From the NCBI GenBank assembly GCA_037176845.1, contig JAYKXP010000057.1, positions 186,001 to 250,000 on the forward strand: a stretch of DNA of 64,000 nucleotides, read 5' to 3'. The notes under the pieces were generated by a model, which saw nothing but the letters and a program-made list of their open reading frames with translations, searched no databases and was not told where the DNA came from. Every line of letters begins with the position of its first letter. Positions within the stretch are counted from its first letter, which is position 1. The position numbers were made by a program, and so were the translations under genes. The DNA comes from Paramarasmius palmivorus (Eukaryota > Basidiomycota > Agaricomycetes > Agaricales > Marasmiaceae). Positions 21,569-32,128 of this stretch are shown one piece after another.

Positions 21569-23497
21569 ATGCACCGATGGGCACCCTCACAGCGAGGCGA
21601 GCACGCTCGAGAAATTTTCTCTTCATCTGACGCCTACAAAACGCTGGAGAGATTCTCTAAGACTCTACCTGATTCTCTGGTAGACTCGTCGCGACGGCCG
21701 ACTTACCAAGTGCAGATCTCCTTGGACGCGATCGAATTTCTTGCAGGGGAGGTCAAGAACTCAAGCACCTCAGTGGCACATCGAGGGGTAGCGAGAATTG
21801 AAGGACGGTGGATATCCACACTCGGGCCGTGTGTAGAGTTCTTTCTTAAACAATACATCGCCGAAGAGCCACACACTATCGAAACCATGATCCTTTTCGA
21901 GAGGATTGCGGAGATTCTCCCCACTTTTGCCATGTATCCTATAACTGCCATGGATTCAGATGCAGCTACCATCAAGCTCAAGAGCTCGGCGCCGTGGTTG
22001 CCACGTCTACTAGCGATTTGCTACGTCAAAGCCATCGAGGCTCAACATTCAAGTTGGATGAGCTGGACAGCAGCTCTATGTAATCTCAAGTCATTCGGTG
22101 CCCAAGCAGTCGTTCAGAACCTCGTGAAGGACCCTGGCGTTGATTTGGATATAAAGAAATTAGCGTCGCTTGGTGTCAAGCATATCAGGACTATGTCACG
22201 ACAGCTACAGACAATGGGTTGGAGGGACTTGGACATTGCGTCGCTCGCGCTGAATATCACCATTCCAGATCCGCAAATCAGCCAGAATCGCAGGAACACT
22301 TTCCACTTTCTTTTCCTTCTCAACGGTGGCGTTTCAGCCCTCGTGGATCTTCTCCGCAACCTCACATGCCGTCGCAAAGTTCGCCAGAGGTTCCAGGACG
22401 GTCCGGACGCTATACAGTCTCTTCTCGGCTTCACAAACAATATCATGCAGCTTCTTCATGACTTCATTTTTGCGAAGGCATGGGTTTCCGAGGCCATGGA
22501 TGAAGGTATTCTTCAAACCATGTTCCGGGCAGCCTTGTTCTTCTCCGAGGTCGATGAAGACAATGAGCTATTAGAAGAGTATATGGGACATTGTACGCTC
22601 TGGCTTAAACGGATAGCGGCGTATCTAATGTATCCCTCGGTCTTGCATCGATTCTCAAAGGGTTCCCGGAGAATCGAAGAGCTCGAACTCACAGAACTCC
22701 TTCAAGGCAAGCAAGCAGAAGAGTTCCTGGGGCTTTGGAGAAGCCTTCAGGAAAGAGGGGCAAAAATGGAGGACCTCTTCCGATGGGTGAACGATGTCTC
22801 GGCAATGAATTGCGAAGCTGGTGAGGTGCGTAGGGCTTGCGTTCAAGATGTGCATGTAATTGACTCGATGTTTCAGTGCCCTCTCAAAGCTGAGAAATAT
22901 GATCCGGAACAGCCGAGACGTCTTCGACTTGTTCGTTGCTCAGGTTGTGAGCTCGCTGTATATTGTTCTCGCGAATGCGCAAAGAAAACTTGGCCCGATC
23001 ATCGCGACAACTGTCGGTTGGTCGCACCATATCTTGAAAGTATGTTTTTGTGGTCTAGTCGACAACATGGTTTTGACATGACTTCGCTAGGGAAAGCTCC
23101 ACCTCCGTCCTTTTTCGACATGAACTTTATCCGGACATTTATCGCAGCGTTCATCAAGATGCCGATTCATATGGGTGATGAGACCGACCTCATACAGATC
23201 GTTCAGTCAAGTCTCGACTCGAAACGTTGTATACTACTCTGCAATTTTGGCGACCCGGACTTTGATCCTTTGTCATTCCATACGTGGAGATTTGAACGCC
23301 CTGATGCTATATCCAACGAAACGGGGATCCAACGAGCCGACGCAAGTTCCTCTTTACGAGCGTATTGTGATAAAGCCGGAGAAAATGACCTGATAATCGC
23401 TTCGTTATTCCCCATGCCAGGATGTTCTGAAGAGTTATGGCCGATTATTGAAGTCTTCAACCCTCTCTCCTCACAGGAAGGTAGCAAACAAGGATAG
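21569..23497 (+). CDS. MYND-type zinc finger protein
   Basis: A single uninterrupted exon encodes 642 residues, unusual in this intron-rich window. The N-terminal 430 residues are mostly helical, with no recognised domain, and may form an armadillo-like scaffold. A MYND zinc finger lies at about residues 436-487. It opens CPLKAEKYDPEQPRR and includes CSGCELAVYCSRECAKK and WPDHRDNC, with the usual Cys pairs and final His/Cys. MYND fingers bind short proline motifs in partner proteins. Proteins of this kind (helical N-terminus, MYND, C-terminal tail) are numerous in mushrooms and their roles are largely unknown. The lack of introns could reflect a retro-copied origin, but could equally be ancestral. 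Confidence 0.85.
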   Translation: MHRWAPSQRGEHAREIFSSSDAYKTLERFSKTLPDSLVDSSRRPTYQVQISLDAIEFLAGEVKNSSTSVAHRGVARIEGRWISTLGPCVEFFLKQYIAEEPHTIETMILFERIAEILPTFAMYPITAMDSDAATIKLKSSAPWLPRLLAICYVKAIEAQHSSWMSWTAALCNLKSFGAQAVVQNLVKDPGVDLDIKKLASLGVKHIRTMSRQLQTMGWRDLDIASLALNITIPDPQISQNRRNTFHFLFLLNGGVSALVDLLRNLTCRRKVRQRFQDGPDAIQSLLGFTNNIMQLLHDFIFAKAWVSEAMDEGILQTMFRAALFFSEVDEDNELLEEYMGHCTLWLKRIAAYLMYPSVLHRFSKGSRRIEELELTELLQGKQAEEFLGLWRSLQERGAKMEDLFRWVNDVSAMNCEAGEVRRACVQDVHVIDSMFQCPLKAEKYDPEQPRRLRLVRCSGCELAVYCSRECAKKTWPDHRDNCRLVAPYLESMFLWSSRQHGFDMTSLGKAPPPSFFDMNFIRTFIAAFIKMPIHMGDETDLIQIVQSSLDSKRCILLCNFGDPDFDPLSFHTWRFERPDAISNETGIQRADASSSLRAYCDKAGENDLIIASLFPMPGCSEELWPIIEVFNPLSSQEGSKQG

Positions 23498-23776
23498 GGC
23501 TATGGCTAGGGTTGAGGGTTCGGGAAAACAATTTGTAGGAAGCTCAATTCTAACAGCGAATTTTTTAATTCAGAATCTTCGATATCAATTCTGTTACCTA
23601 TAAGTGTTGGCCAGGTCATATTTGCGATCGCGTATGATGTAGAGCTATGTAGAATGAATCATCCGTTCATGTTCAGGTGATATACGAAAGAACATAGATC
23701 ATAGCGCAACCCAAACGTGTTGGCCTTTACCATGAAAGACTCAACGCCACAAACGTAGCCCTTCATTACCACAACC

Positions 23777-24453
23777 TCATCCAAACCTGGGGAAGACGTT
23801 CTGAACGACGCCAACCGCAGGGTCGCCTCCGATTTCAGCAAACGCCGCATCGTTCACTATCACGCTACCTGCATCGCATTCTTCACAGAATCCTACAGGG
23901 CCCAACCAGCTCTTAGTTGTAGCCAAGATAGTGGCATCGTTGTCTGTTAATATTCATCAGCCTCCTAGAAATCAGATCTAGTGCCACTGCCACTTACCGA
24001 CAACAAAGATGGTAGCATCAAGACGACCGCACAAACCGTTTTCCGCACTGCTCCCAGAATCAGTCAAGCGTTTAAGCGTTTAAGTGCTATCAGAAATCTT
24101 ACGCAGTAGAACCCGGACTGTGGTACAGATTCAGTATCTCGTATCAGCAAAGGTTATATGAAAGACTTACGCGGCTCCTCTGATGAACTTCCTTGCCACC
24201 AAGAAGGCCAGATCGCCAGGCTTTATGTCAATGTTGCAGTCATTTTGAGAGAGGTCACCGAGCGTGGCTAGAATGAATGGTCGAATTAGCTCAGCATTAC
24301 ACTGCCAGCTTGAGAGGATATACCATTGCCCGGGATACCACCGTTTACAACTTCGATGAGCTTGCCCCCTACAAGCTGACGTTTGGAGAAGGTGGTTGGC
24401 GCGGCAATTGTAGCGGCGACAAAGGTGAAAAGAACAAGAGCGCGAGAGAACAT
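23777..24453 (-). CDS. Small secreted double-psi-barrel-like protein with a micro-exon
   Basis: Five exons (24324-24453, 24171-24267, 24103-24117, 23998-24047, 23777-23943) encode 152 residues. Residues 1-18 (MFSRALVLFTFVAATIAA) form a signal peptide, and KR at about 25-26 could be a Kex2 site. The mature part holds ATLGDLSQNDCN, NGLCG, the strand ATIFVVDNDATILATT, then FCEECDAGSVIVNDAAFAE and VGVVQNVFPRF. The order of glycine/cysteine motifs and the closing AAFAEIG...VGVV pattern resemble RlpA/expansin-like or barwin-like double-psi beta barrels, secreted proteins common in fungi. The usual catalytic aspartate motif is not clear, so this is a fold-level guess. The third exon is only 15 nt and multiple-of-three. 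A hydrophobin was considered, but the eight-cysteine pattern is absent. Confidence 0.65.
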
Positions 24454-25188
24454 GGTTGAATGAGAGGAGATAATGGAAAGGCTACCAGGCCAGGAGTAGG
24501 TGAACGAATTGACGAGGCTGCTTCGAGCAGGAGAACTGGTCTGAGGGTCGTCGGTTCCAAACCAACTCGTTTTATACGCCACCTTCTGTTGGTTTGTTCT
24601 AGATCGGAACTTTGTTATGGTACGTCGCATCAGATGCAATGTACATGAGCTGGCAGAGCGCAATTCAATGGCTCGGTGAGTGGCGGGAAACTAGGGTAAT
24701 TCAGATCAGTGACATGCGTCCAGCCTGGGGTATTATATGGGTGGCTGTGCACAAGGACAAATCGCAGGAAGAGGTGAAGGTGAAGAAAGGTGAAGAACAG
24801 TGTTCCTCTAACGGGACTGAAGAAACAAATACCGAATGAGGAACAGGTCCCCTCAACCACATCTAGCAAATCCGAATCACAGGAGATAGCACGACCTGGG
24901 GTCTTCAGCCTGGTCGCCGCGTAGGCCGGCACTGCATTATTGGGCGCTGGGTAACGGGGCGTATTTTCAATGACATTGGAATGATTCCAGTGATTCGGGC
25001 TCGACGACTGTCTTCCGAATACATTGGACAAGACTTGGCAGTTCTTGCAGTTATGGATGTGATATCAATGCAAGTGAATGGGTTTTCAGCTTGACCCGAG
25101 CGAGTCCTAGGGTGGCCAGCGGGATAGTCGACGTGATGGTGGACAGAAAGAGAAATAAGCGCTCGTCAATTGTTGAACACAATCAACG
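24454..25188. other. Divergent intergenic region
   Basis: 735 bases between the small secreted protein gene (-) and the centrosomal-type gene (+). It should contain both promoters. Open frames on the minus strand here lack start-to-splice consistency and known domains. Confidence 0.4.
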
Positions 25189-26326
25189 ATGCCCTCTTCC
25201 TCCACCCTTTCACATACTCACATCTATGCGCGACCATCCCCATTAGCAGAACTCACTAGGGATCTCAATCACCTCCTACTCCGTATTTCTCTTCCTCTAA
25301 CTCTTACATCTCCAACCGAATTGACACCGACCCTCATTCTTGCAATCCTTGAGTCGATATTGGAGCAACGACTGCCTTTAGAACATGAGGTCAGTCAAAG
25401 ATAAACCCGACTATATTACCTTGACTATAACAAGTTTCCAGGTGCGAAGGTGTCGAACGGAGGACGCGAGAGTCATCTGTATGAAGATGGTGTTGGGCGT
25501 TCTGCAAACGGATGTTTTGGTTCAACTGGGAGGTGACGCAGAAGGGCACTTGACTACCCTCAGCGACGTTGACCCAGCAAGATTGGCGAAGGGTGAAATG
25601 CCTGAGATTGGGAAGGTTGCTAGAGCTTTCTGTTGGGTTGGAGACCATCTCATAAACGAATCTCAATCTCACACTAAACATCAAAGGCATTCCAGTAGCT
25701 CCACAAGGAAGTCAAAGTCTCTAGTCGCCTCCTCTTCACCATCACCTTCGCGACGACATGTCATAGAGTCAAACACGAGCATCCAAGACCTCTCAATACG
25801 CAGTGACTTGGGGTTGCCTCATCTTTCATCTTTCGACTCACCAGGGTCATCGTCGTCCACGATATCTCTATCAAATAGGCATCCAAGTCGACCTCGTTGT
25901 ATTCACGAAGTTTCCTCACCATCAGAAACGCAGTTCGAGACCAGACGGTCCCGACATCGCCAGCGAAATAAGACACCTCATCGGGACAACAGCCACGATA
26001 GCTCAGTCGAGTCTTTCTTAGTACCGGTGCCGCTACCTCCGGTACGAGAGAGTGGATTTATCGAGGAGGTCGATGAAGATGAGGAAATACGATCTTTCGA
26101 GAGGAGTAGAGATTCAGTGAATATCTTTCTTGCATTCCATGCGCCAAAACGCTGACGAGTTGTCTTTCTGCAGGACATCCCTTTCCTTGCGAGCCATAGC
26201 TCGGATTCAGATACGAGCTTTATCGTACCTGAAGGGGCTAGTCATGCCCGCACGATTGAACTACTTAAGGAGCGCGCACAATTATTGTACAGAATTGCGA
26301 AACTCCAGCAGCACGAACGCGGATGA
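25189..26326 (+). CDS. DUF5745 / CH-like N-terminal domain protein (CEP95-like)
   Basis: Three exons (25189-25389, 25442-26116, 26174-26326) encode 342 residues. The first 145 residues form a helical domain (LTRDLNHLLLRISLPLTL, LILAILESILEQRLP, DARVICMKMVLGVLQTDVL, GKVARAFCWVGDHL). Its pattern matches the calponin-homology-like DUF5745 domain at the N-terminus of the animal centrosomal protein CEP95. The middle is Ser/Arg/His-rich and probably disordered, with acidic EEVDEDEEIRSFERS. The last exon adds a short amphipathic helix (ARTIELLKERAQLLYRIAKL) that could be a coiled coil. A role at the spindle pole body or microtubules is inferred from the domain only. Confidence 0.65.
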
Positions 26327-26776
26327 ACTCTAAATCATTATGAGTTGGATGCATACCAACCAACGAAGGCATTTAAGTGTCTTGGACGCTTGACAAAGCG
26401 AAAACCTGGATCACCATTGCTTGGAGATCCTGCAAGCCTGCTTTCTGCAGGTGAGGCGCATCGACGTATCGTCACGGTTGGATGAAGGTGCATCTCACCT
26501 TTGGTACGAGATTCTTGACGGACTTCAAAGGTCAAACGCCACCCATAGTTTTGATTTGACTGTTCACTGATGCTGGCATAAGTACAGGACTAGAGATTGG
26601 TGACAGCCTATATGTATATTATAATGTAGATATAGACTTGTCAGTAGGATAACCTTGAGAATGTAGTCCTTGCAAGTCTACCGAACTCGTTGAGAGGGAA
26701 GCCATTCTAGCTCTAAATACTTACATTATAAATGGTATACAGATAAGTTAACACGGTATGCATGCAATTGCATCTA
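26327..26776. other. Convergent intergenic region
   Basis: 450 bases between the 3' ends of a plus- and a minus-strand gene. It is AT-rich (TATATGTATATTATAATG near 26609) and likely consists of 3' UTRs and terminators. Confidence 0.4.
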
Positions 26777-29648
26777 CTACGCCTCCTCGATGTTTGCTTG
26801 CTCTCCCTTGCCCCTCGCAAGAACCTCCCAGTCACTGTATACCTCCTTCAGCGACCCGTTGCACTCTTTCCATATTTTCAGGACGTTGTCCCCAAAGCGT
26901 CTATGCATTCTATCGTCGACCTCTTTCACACTCTCCAGGTCTCCGGAAGTGAGGAACGCTCGCATGAGCGCAACATAAGTGACAACATCAGGGGCGGGCA
27001 GTCTACTTGTACCAGTAATGTTACCATCCTCTCCAATAGGATTCGCAGCCTCCAGCCCTTCCAAAATCTTCAATGCTCGACCCTTGTTCTTTCGCCGTAC
27101 AGCATAAACCGTTGCGAGTTCACCGAAGTGATGTATTGTCGGTTGTAGGCCGACAGTGATCATGTCACGTAGTACTCCTGCAGCCATCGAGGTTCTGCGT
27201 GCCCCTTTCCCGCGTGAGAAGAGTCTGATGAACGGCGTGAAAGCTTCTGGTGCGATTGGACAAGGATCTACTTCCTGAAGTGGACCCTCGTATGGCGTAA
27301 AAGTTGGCTCTGATGCATGGGCAGCATGTCTGTGTAACGTGTGGTGTGGGGCGTAAAAGTAGGGTGAACCGGGGTGAGTAAAGCCTAAGCCGACTAAAGG
27401 CATTGAGCGTGTCCTAGAAGCAGCCTGGATGCTGATATCCAACTGCTGAGAAGCAGAGTCAAAGACGGCATCCAATACGGGATCAGCCTCGGGTGAAGGC
27501 CTGGGCCAAGACGCATTCAGCCGAGCTTCCCCGCCCTCTTCTTCATTCTCCTTGAGTGTCTCTCTGCCGAATGTCACAAGCTTCCTATACAAAGCTAGAA
27601 GCTCTAGCTTGTTCGGAGCAAGCATAGCAAGCGACTGCCACACGAGAGCATTGTGTGCTTTTGTGGGGTACAGCTTGCATTTTTCTTTCTGCTTCGTGTC
27701 AGGTTCGAGGTCGTCGTACGATATTTCACCCTCGGAACGCAACACCATGAATACGTTTCTCCTCGGAACACCAATGCACCAAAACCACTTGGCGTAGAGC
27801 TGGACCACTCTGGCATACTCCGCGTTACGCCAGAGATAGACCATCTCGGAGAATAGCCATAATGATGCTGCCGGATACGTCGAAGAGAGGGCACGTCGTC
27901 GAAGGAGTGCTAAAAGCCGGGGGCGAGGTCGTGTTGAAGCAAGACCATCATGATGGGTAGACTCGGATTGTAATGATGTGATGAGGTCGACAAGGAGCTC
28001 CGACTGTGGTAAGGGCATGGTCTTCGAATGAGATCTGTGGAATGGAAAATATGCTTTGGCTTGGCGGACAGAACGAACTAGATCTTCCACTCGAGGATTT
28101 CTGCGTTCCTGTGTTTTTTCCTTGTCGCCGACCATGTTGGGAGCACGTCGCGCGATGGCTTTCGTGTCATGTAGACTTTGAACATGATCAATCTTGCCCT
28201 GCAACTCCTGTCGTAAAGCAGGGTCGTTGATGGTCGAGAGCTGTTGCTTCATCCTGTGGCGAAGACGACTGTAGGCGTACTGCGTAAGTTTAAACTTCAC
28301 AGAGGACTGTCCAGAAGGAAGTAGACCCAGTGCCACATCCAAGTAACCTGCATCTGCCAAAGCACGGATTGCGGGCTCCCTGACTGCCCGCAGGGTGAGA
28401 CGCAGCTCAAGGTCTAGAGGTCGTCGAAATCGACGTAGACTGGCTGCTGTGTACGTTTCTGCGGAATATCGGTCCTTGATGTATTTGATACTGAGCGTCT
28501 CGTATTCGTTCAGGAAACGAATAGAGTCCGAAGGGTCGGAGTAACGAAGGATGGGGGGGAGGAGAAGGGAAGCAGTCAATGGACCATATCCTTTGGAGGA
28601 GAGGATGAGCGCCGCGGCTTGCAAGAGTTGTATTTGGAAGAATGGTCTCCGCGCAACTGTTTGAATGGTTTTGATAAAAGGAACCGAAGCAAACTCGCGT
28701 TGACGTCTATGTAGGGGAGGTACGAGCGAAAGGAAATGGGTGAAGTCGGGAACTATGTCTTCGACAGTTTTATTCCTGAAGACGATCCATGAGAAGAAGG
28801 AACAACAAAAGAAAAGGGTACACTTACATTGAAACCGCCATTATGGCCGCCTTCTCAAAGACCATACTCTCTGGTATGCGATACCCCACAGCATTCAACT
28901 CGCGGACCAACATCTTTGCCTCTTCATACTTCCTATCGTCGACGACCTTGTGTAATTGTTGCATGACGCCAATAAAGCTCAAGTTGTCGTGCTCTTGTGG
29001 GTGTGTTGAGTATTCCGCGTTTCCGTCATCCTCGAACAGGTCATTCTCGTCCTTTCCGACAGTGTCTGGAAGGCTCTTCGGCAACATCTCGTATCGAATG
29101 TCGTTTGTCACTGACCACTTTTCCTCGTCACCATACTCCCAGACCAACGGTAGAATCTCCTTCTGAACGATTTCCGTATAACCTTTCGAGGCCGCGATCA
29201 TACCAAAGCTCCGAACCCAAGGCATTCGCTCACGCGGAGATCCTTTCAGAAAGTCTATAATTTCCTTGAAAGTGGTATCCACTGGTTCACTTTCGCTCCT
29301 TGATGGACAGAGGCGTAGCCAATTTTCGAATTGGATAGGGGAAGAGGTTGGAGTCGTTAGCTCGTTTCGAGCAGCTTGGGCATAGACACTATCGGGTGTG
29401 ATTGGCCTTCCGGAAGAAATGAGTTGTTCACGGACAGCTGAGGCCATTGAGAAGTCACCTCCTTCCACAAGGGAACGGAGACTGAGGGAATGTGAATGTG
29501 AGGGACCATGGAATTTTGGTGTAGCATCGTCGGCGTAATCGCCCGTTTCGAAAACATTATTGTGGTTTCGGCGAACGCAAAGGGATAGAGGTCGAGTTAG
29601 TGAGGAGCTAAGTATCTTCCCGGTAGTGAGAGTCCATCGAATCTGCAT
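26777..29648 (-). CDS. Large PPR-type protein, probably mitochondrial
   Basis: Two exons (28828-29648, 26777-28775) encode 939 residues. The N-terminus (MQIRWTLTTGKILSSSLTRP) is basic, Ser/Thr-rich and free of acids, like a mitochondrial targeting peptide. The body is helical. Several pairs resemble pentatricopeptide repeats, for example FIGVMQQLHKVVDDRKYEEA with KMLVRELNAVGY, MAAGVLRDMITVGLQPTIHH, and DVVTYVALMRAFLTSGDLES. PPR proteins bind organellar RNA and act in processing, stability or translation. The repeats are degenerate and the RNA target is not predictable. The exon junction (AVSM|NKTVEDIVPDF) keeps the frame. The next upstream gene, an alcohol dehydrogenase on the same strand, starts its 3' end 208 bases away. 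Confidence 0.75.
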
Positions 29649-29856
29649 CTACGGACCTCGAGGAAAAATGAGGGCAACAATCGCGTATAAACTTGCGTGT
29701 GAATTTGCCTCCGGCTCAGCAGCGCTTAACACGCTTGTGATCGTTAGTTTAGCAGAGATGTCTTCGGTATTATTCATATGTTGGTATTGTCTTGTACAGG
29801 ATACAACATTGGCTTCAAGATACAATACATATATACATCACATCCCAATTGGAGAC

Positions 29857-31166
29857 TCAGAAGGAAATTAACATCTTCAACGCGTTGTGCTCAGCAGCTT
29901 TCCCGAAAGTCTTGTATGCTTCAGCCATCTCGCGGAAGGTAAATCTATGGGATTGTCAGTAAGGTCCAAAAAGCACTAAGAGGGCTACGTACCTGTGAGT
30001 AATCAATCCTTCGGTGTTGAGCTTGCCCGTGTCCAAGAGACGAATCAGCATTGGAGATGTTACTGCGTCAACGAGGCGAGTTCTCAAAGCTGTTGTACAC
30101 ATTCAGATCACATAGATACTCTTTCGTTGGCAAGACCTACTGATATTATGGCTCCACAACTTCTCCAGGTGCAAGTCCGCCTTGCAGCCATGCACACCAA
30201 GATTCGCAATGGTACCTCCAGGAGCAACCAAGTCCTGGCAAAGTTCGAATGATTTCGGAACACCAACGGCTTCGACAACGGTGTCTACACCTCTACCGTT
30301 GGTGAGATTCATCACCTCACTTACGGTATTGGGGCCTAAGATACCGATTTCGGGTTGAGCGGGAAGGCGAGGCAGGTGACACGAGAAGCTTACCGGAAAC
30401 AATGGTATGTGTAGCACCGAGCTTCTTGGCAGTCTTGAGACGGTTCTCGTCCAGGTCGATGACGATCAAGGTTGAAGGTGAGTAGAGTTGAGCCGTGATG
30501 ACTGCTCCCAGACCGACAGGGCCAGAGCCAACAACAGCTACTACACTGCCTGGCTCCACGTTGCCGTTCTGTAATTGTATCAGCATTTGATAGTACCAAG
30601 AGACCCGAGAAGAAGCTTACCACGACTCCACACTCATAACCAGTAGGTAACACATCGCTCGCCAACACCTGATCCTCTTCCGATGCACCTTTTACACAGT
30701 GGTGCAGACTGCCATCCGCGTAGGGAATGCGAGTGTACTCCGCCTGTGTACCATCAATGGTATGCCCAAGAATCCATCCACCATCGGCACAGTGACCAGA
30801 CATGTTCTTCCTGCAGTAGTAGCACGACCCACACGCAGTGATACAGGAGACGATGACTTTGTCGCCAGGCTTGAAATTCTTGACAGCTGAGCCTACTTCC
30901 TGGACGATAGCGATGCCTTCGTGGCCGAGTACACGTCCAGTGGCACAGGTGGCTACATCACCTTTGAGAATATGGAGATCGGTACCTGTCAGAATGTCAG
31001 CACAGGTGGCGGAGACAACGGAGCAAGAGGACATACCACAGATCGTGGTGTGAACCATCTTTACAACTGCGTCTGTTGGCAGCTGAACCTTGGGAACGGG
31101 GCGGTCTTGGAGGACATAGTTGCCGACACCGGCGTAGACAAGAGCTTTCATGGTCTTGGATGACAT
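29857..31166 (-). CDS. Zinc-dependent alcohol dehydrogenase (MDR family)
   Basis: Six exons (31037-31166, 30621-30985, 30394-30568, 30141-30335, 29993-30089, 29857-29944) encode 349 residues, a normal length. Catalytic zinc ligands are visible as CGTDLH (Cys about 44) and GHEG (His-Glu about 66-67). Three of the structural-zinc cysteines appear in CGSCYYCRKNMSGHC. The Rossmann fold has VAVVGSGPVGLGAV and an acidic residue after the second strand (VIDLDENRL), which favours NAD over NADP. The sequence resembles the threonine/isopropanol or glutathione-independent formaldehyde dehydrogenase branch. It should oxidise or reduce small alcohols or aldehydes in the cytosol. The ATG at 31166 (MSSKTMKALVYAG) fits the usual family start. 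Confidence 0.9.
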
Positions 31167-32128
31167 CGTTGTAGAAGAGCAGTTTGGGATTCGTTGATAT
31201 AGCTCTTGATTGCGCGTGAAGTTCTTATATCGAAGCAGTCCGATTCTAGGCACCTGTTCCCATGAACACGGAAGACGGATAGGGAGCCCCGCAGCTGACT
31301 TGGATGAGTCTCATGGTTACGAAGTAACTCTGAAATAGCCGTTCGAGATCGGACTAAGCATGGCGTGAAACTGGTAGAATGGTTGATTTTCAATTCCTTC
31401 TTCTGAACGTGACCTGGTAAGAGTAATAAAAAAGACCAGACCTTGAGCTATGCTGTCGGAAAAGGACCTATTTGAGCACTTACCTAGTCACCCGCACATG
31501 CCATCCTTTCTGAATTTGAAAAAAGAGAAGGCGAGTAAACGCTAGTCCGTATGAGGATACCCTGCTTGGAGCTTTCAGCTTGAAGGCCCGTTTTCCCGTA
31601 GCCCAGTCATAAGCCTCTCTTGCTGACTGCCCAGTTCCTCTTTGACACAAGGAGTCGATTTTGAGGACTGAGTACCTTGACGATAACATTTGTTTCAATC
31701 CAACATCGATGACAGATGAAGCAGAACACTCACCGAAGTTACGTGGGTGCTGTCAGTCCCATTTCTTTTAGCCATGTACATGTCGGATTTGAAATCTTCG
31801 GCATTTTGTACCCCTTTTGTGCTGGTCATTTGGTGCATGTCGGTGAAGATTAGATTTTAGAAAAAAGTGTCGCTGTGGTTCATTGTCAAGAGGGACACCA
31901 GCGGCAAAGCTAAACTAGTGGTAGCGCGCCTTCGGCCGGTGTCAAATCTGCCTCCTTTAATTTCTCTTCAAGTAAAGGTTTTCACAAATTTCCTGGTATT
32001 ATACATGTATGCGAACCATGACTATTCATTCGTGTTTCTATCATGCTTCGAAAGAGCGTAGGTGTACAAACGACGGTGACATATCGATGAATTACAAAAC
32101 GATTCCAAGAGCGATAAAAATTCATTGA
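31167..32128. other. Intergenic region upstream of the alcohol dehydrogenase
   Basis: 960 bases carrying the alcohol dehydrogenase promoter and the 3' flank of the kinase gene. No gene or structured element was recognised. Confidence 0.4.

Noticed and set aside
23777..24453. Hydrophobin as the identity of the small secreted protein
   Set aside because: The eight-cysteine hydrophobin spacing with CC pairs is absent; the motif order fits a double-psi barrel better.
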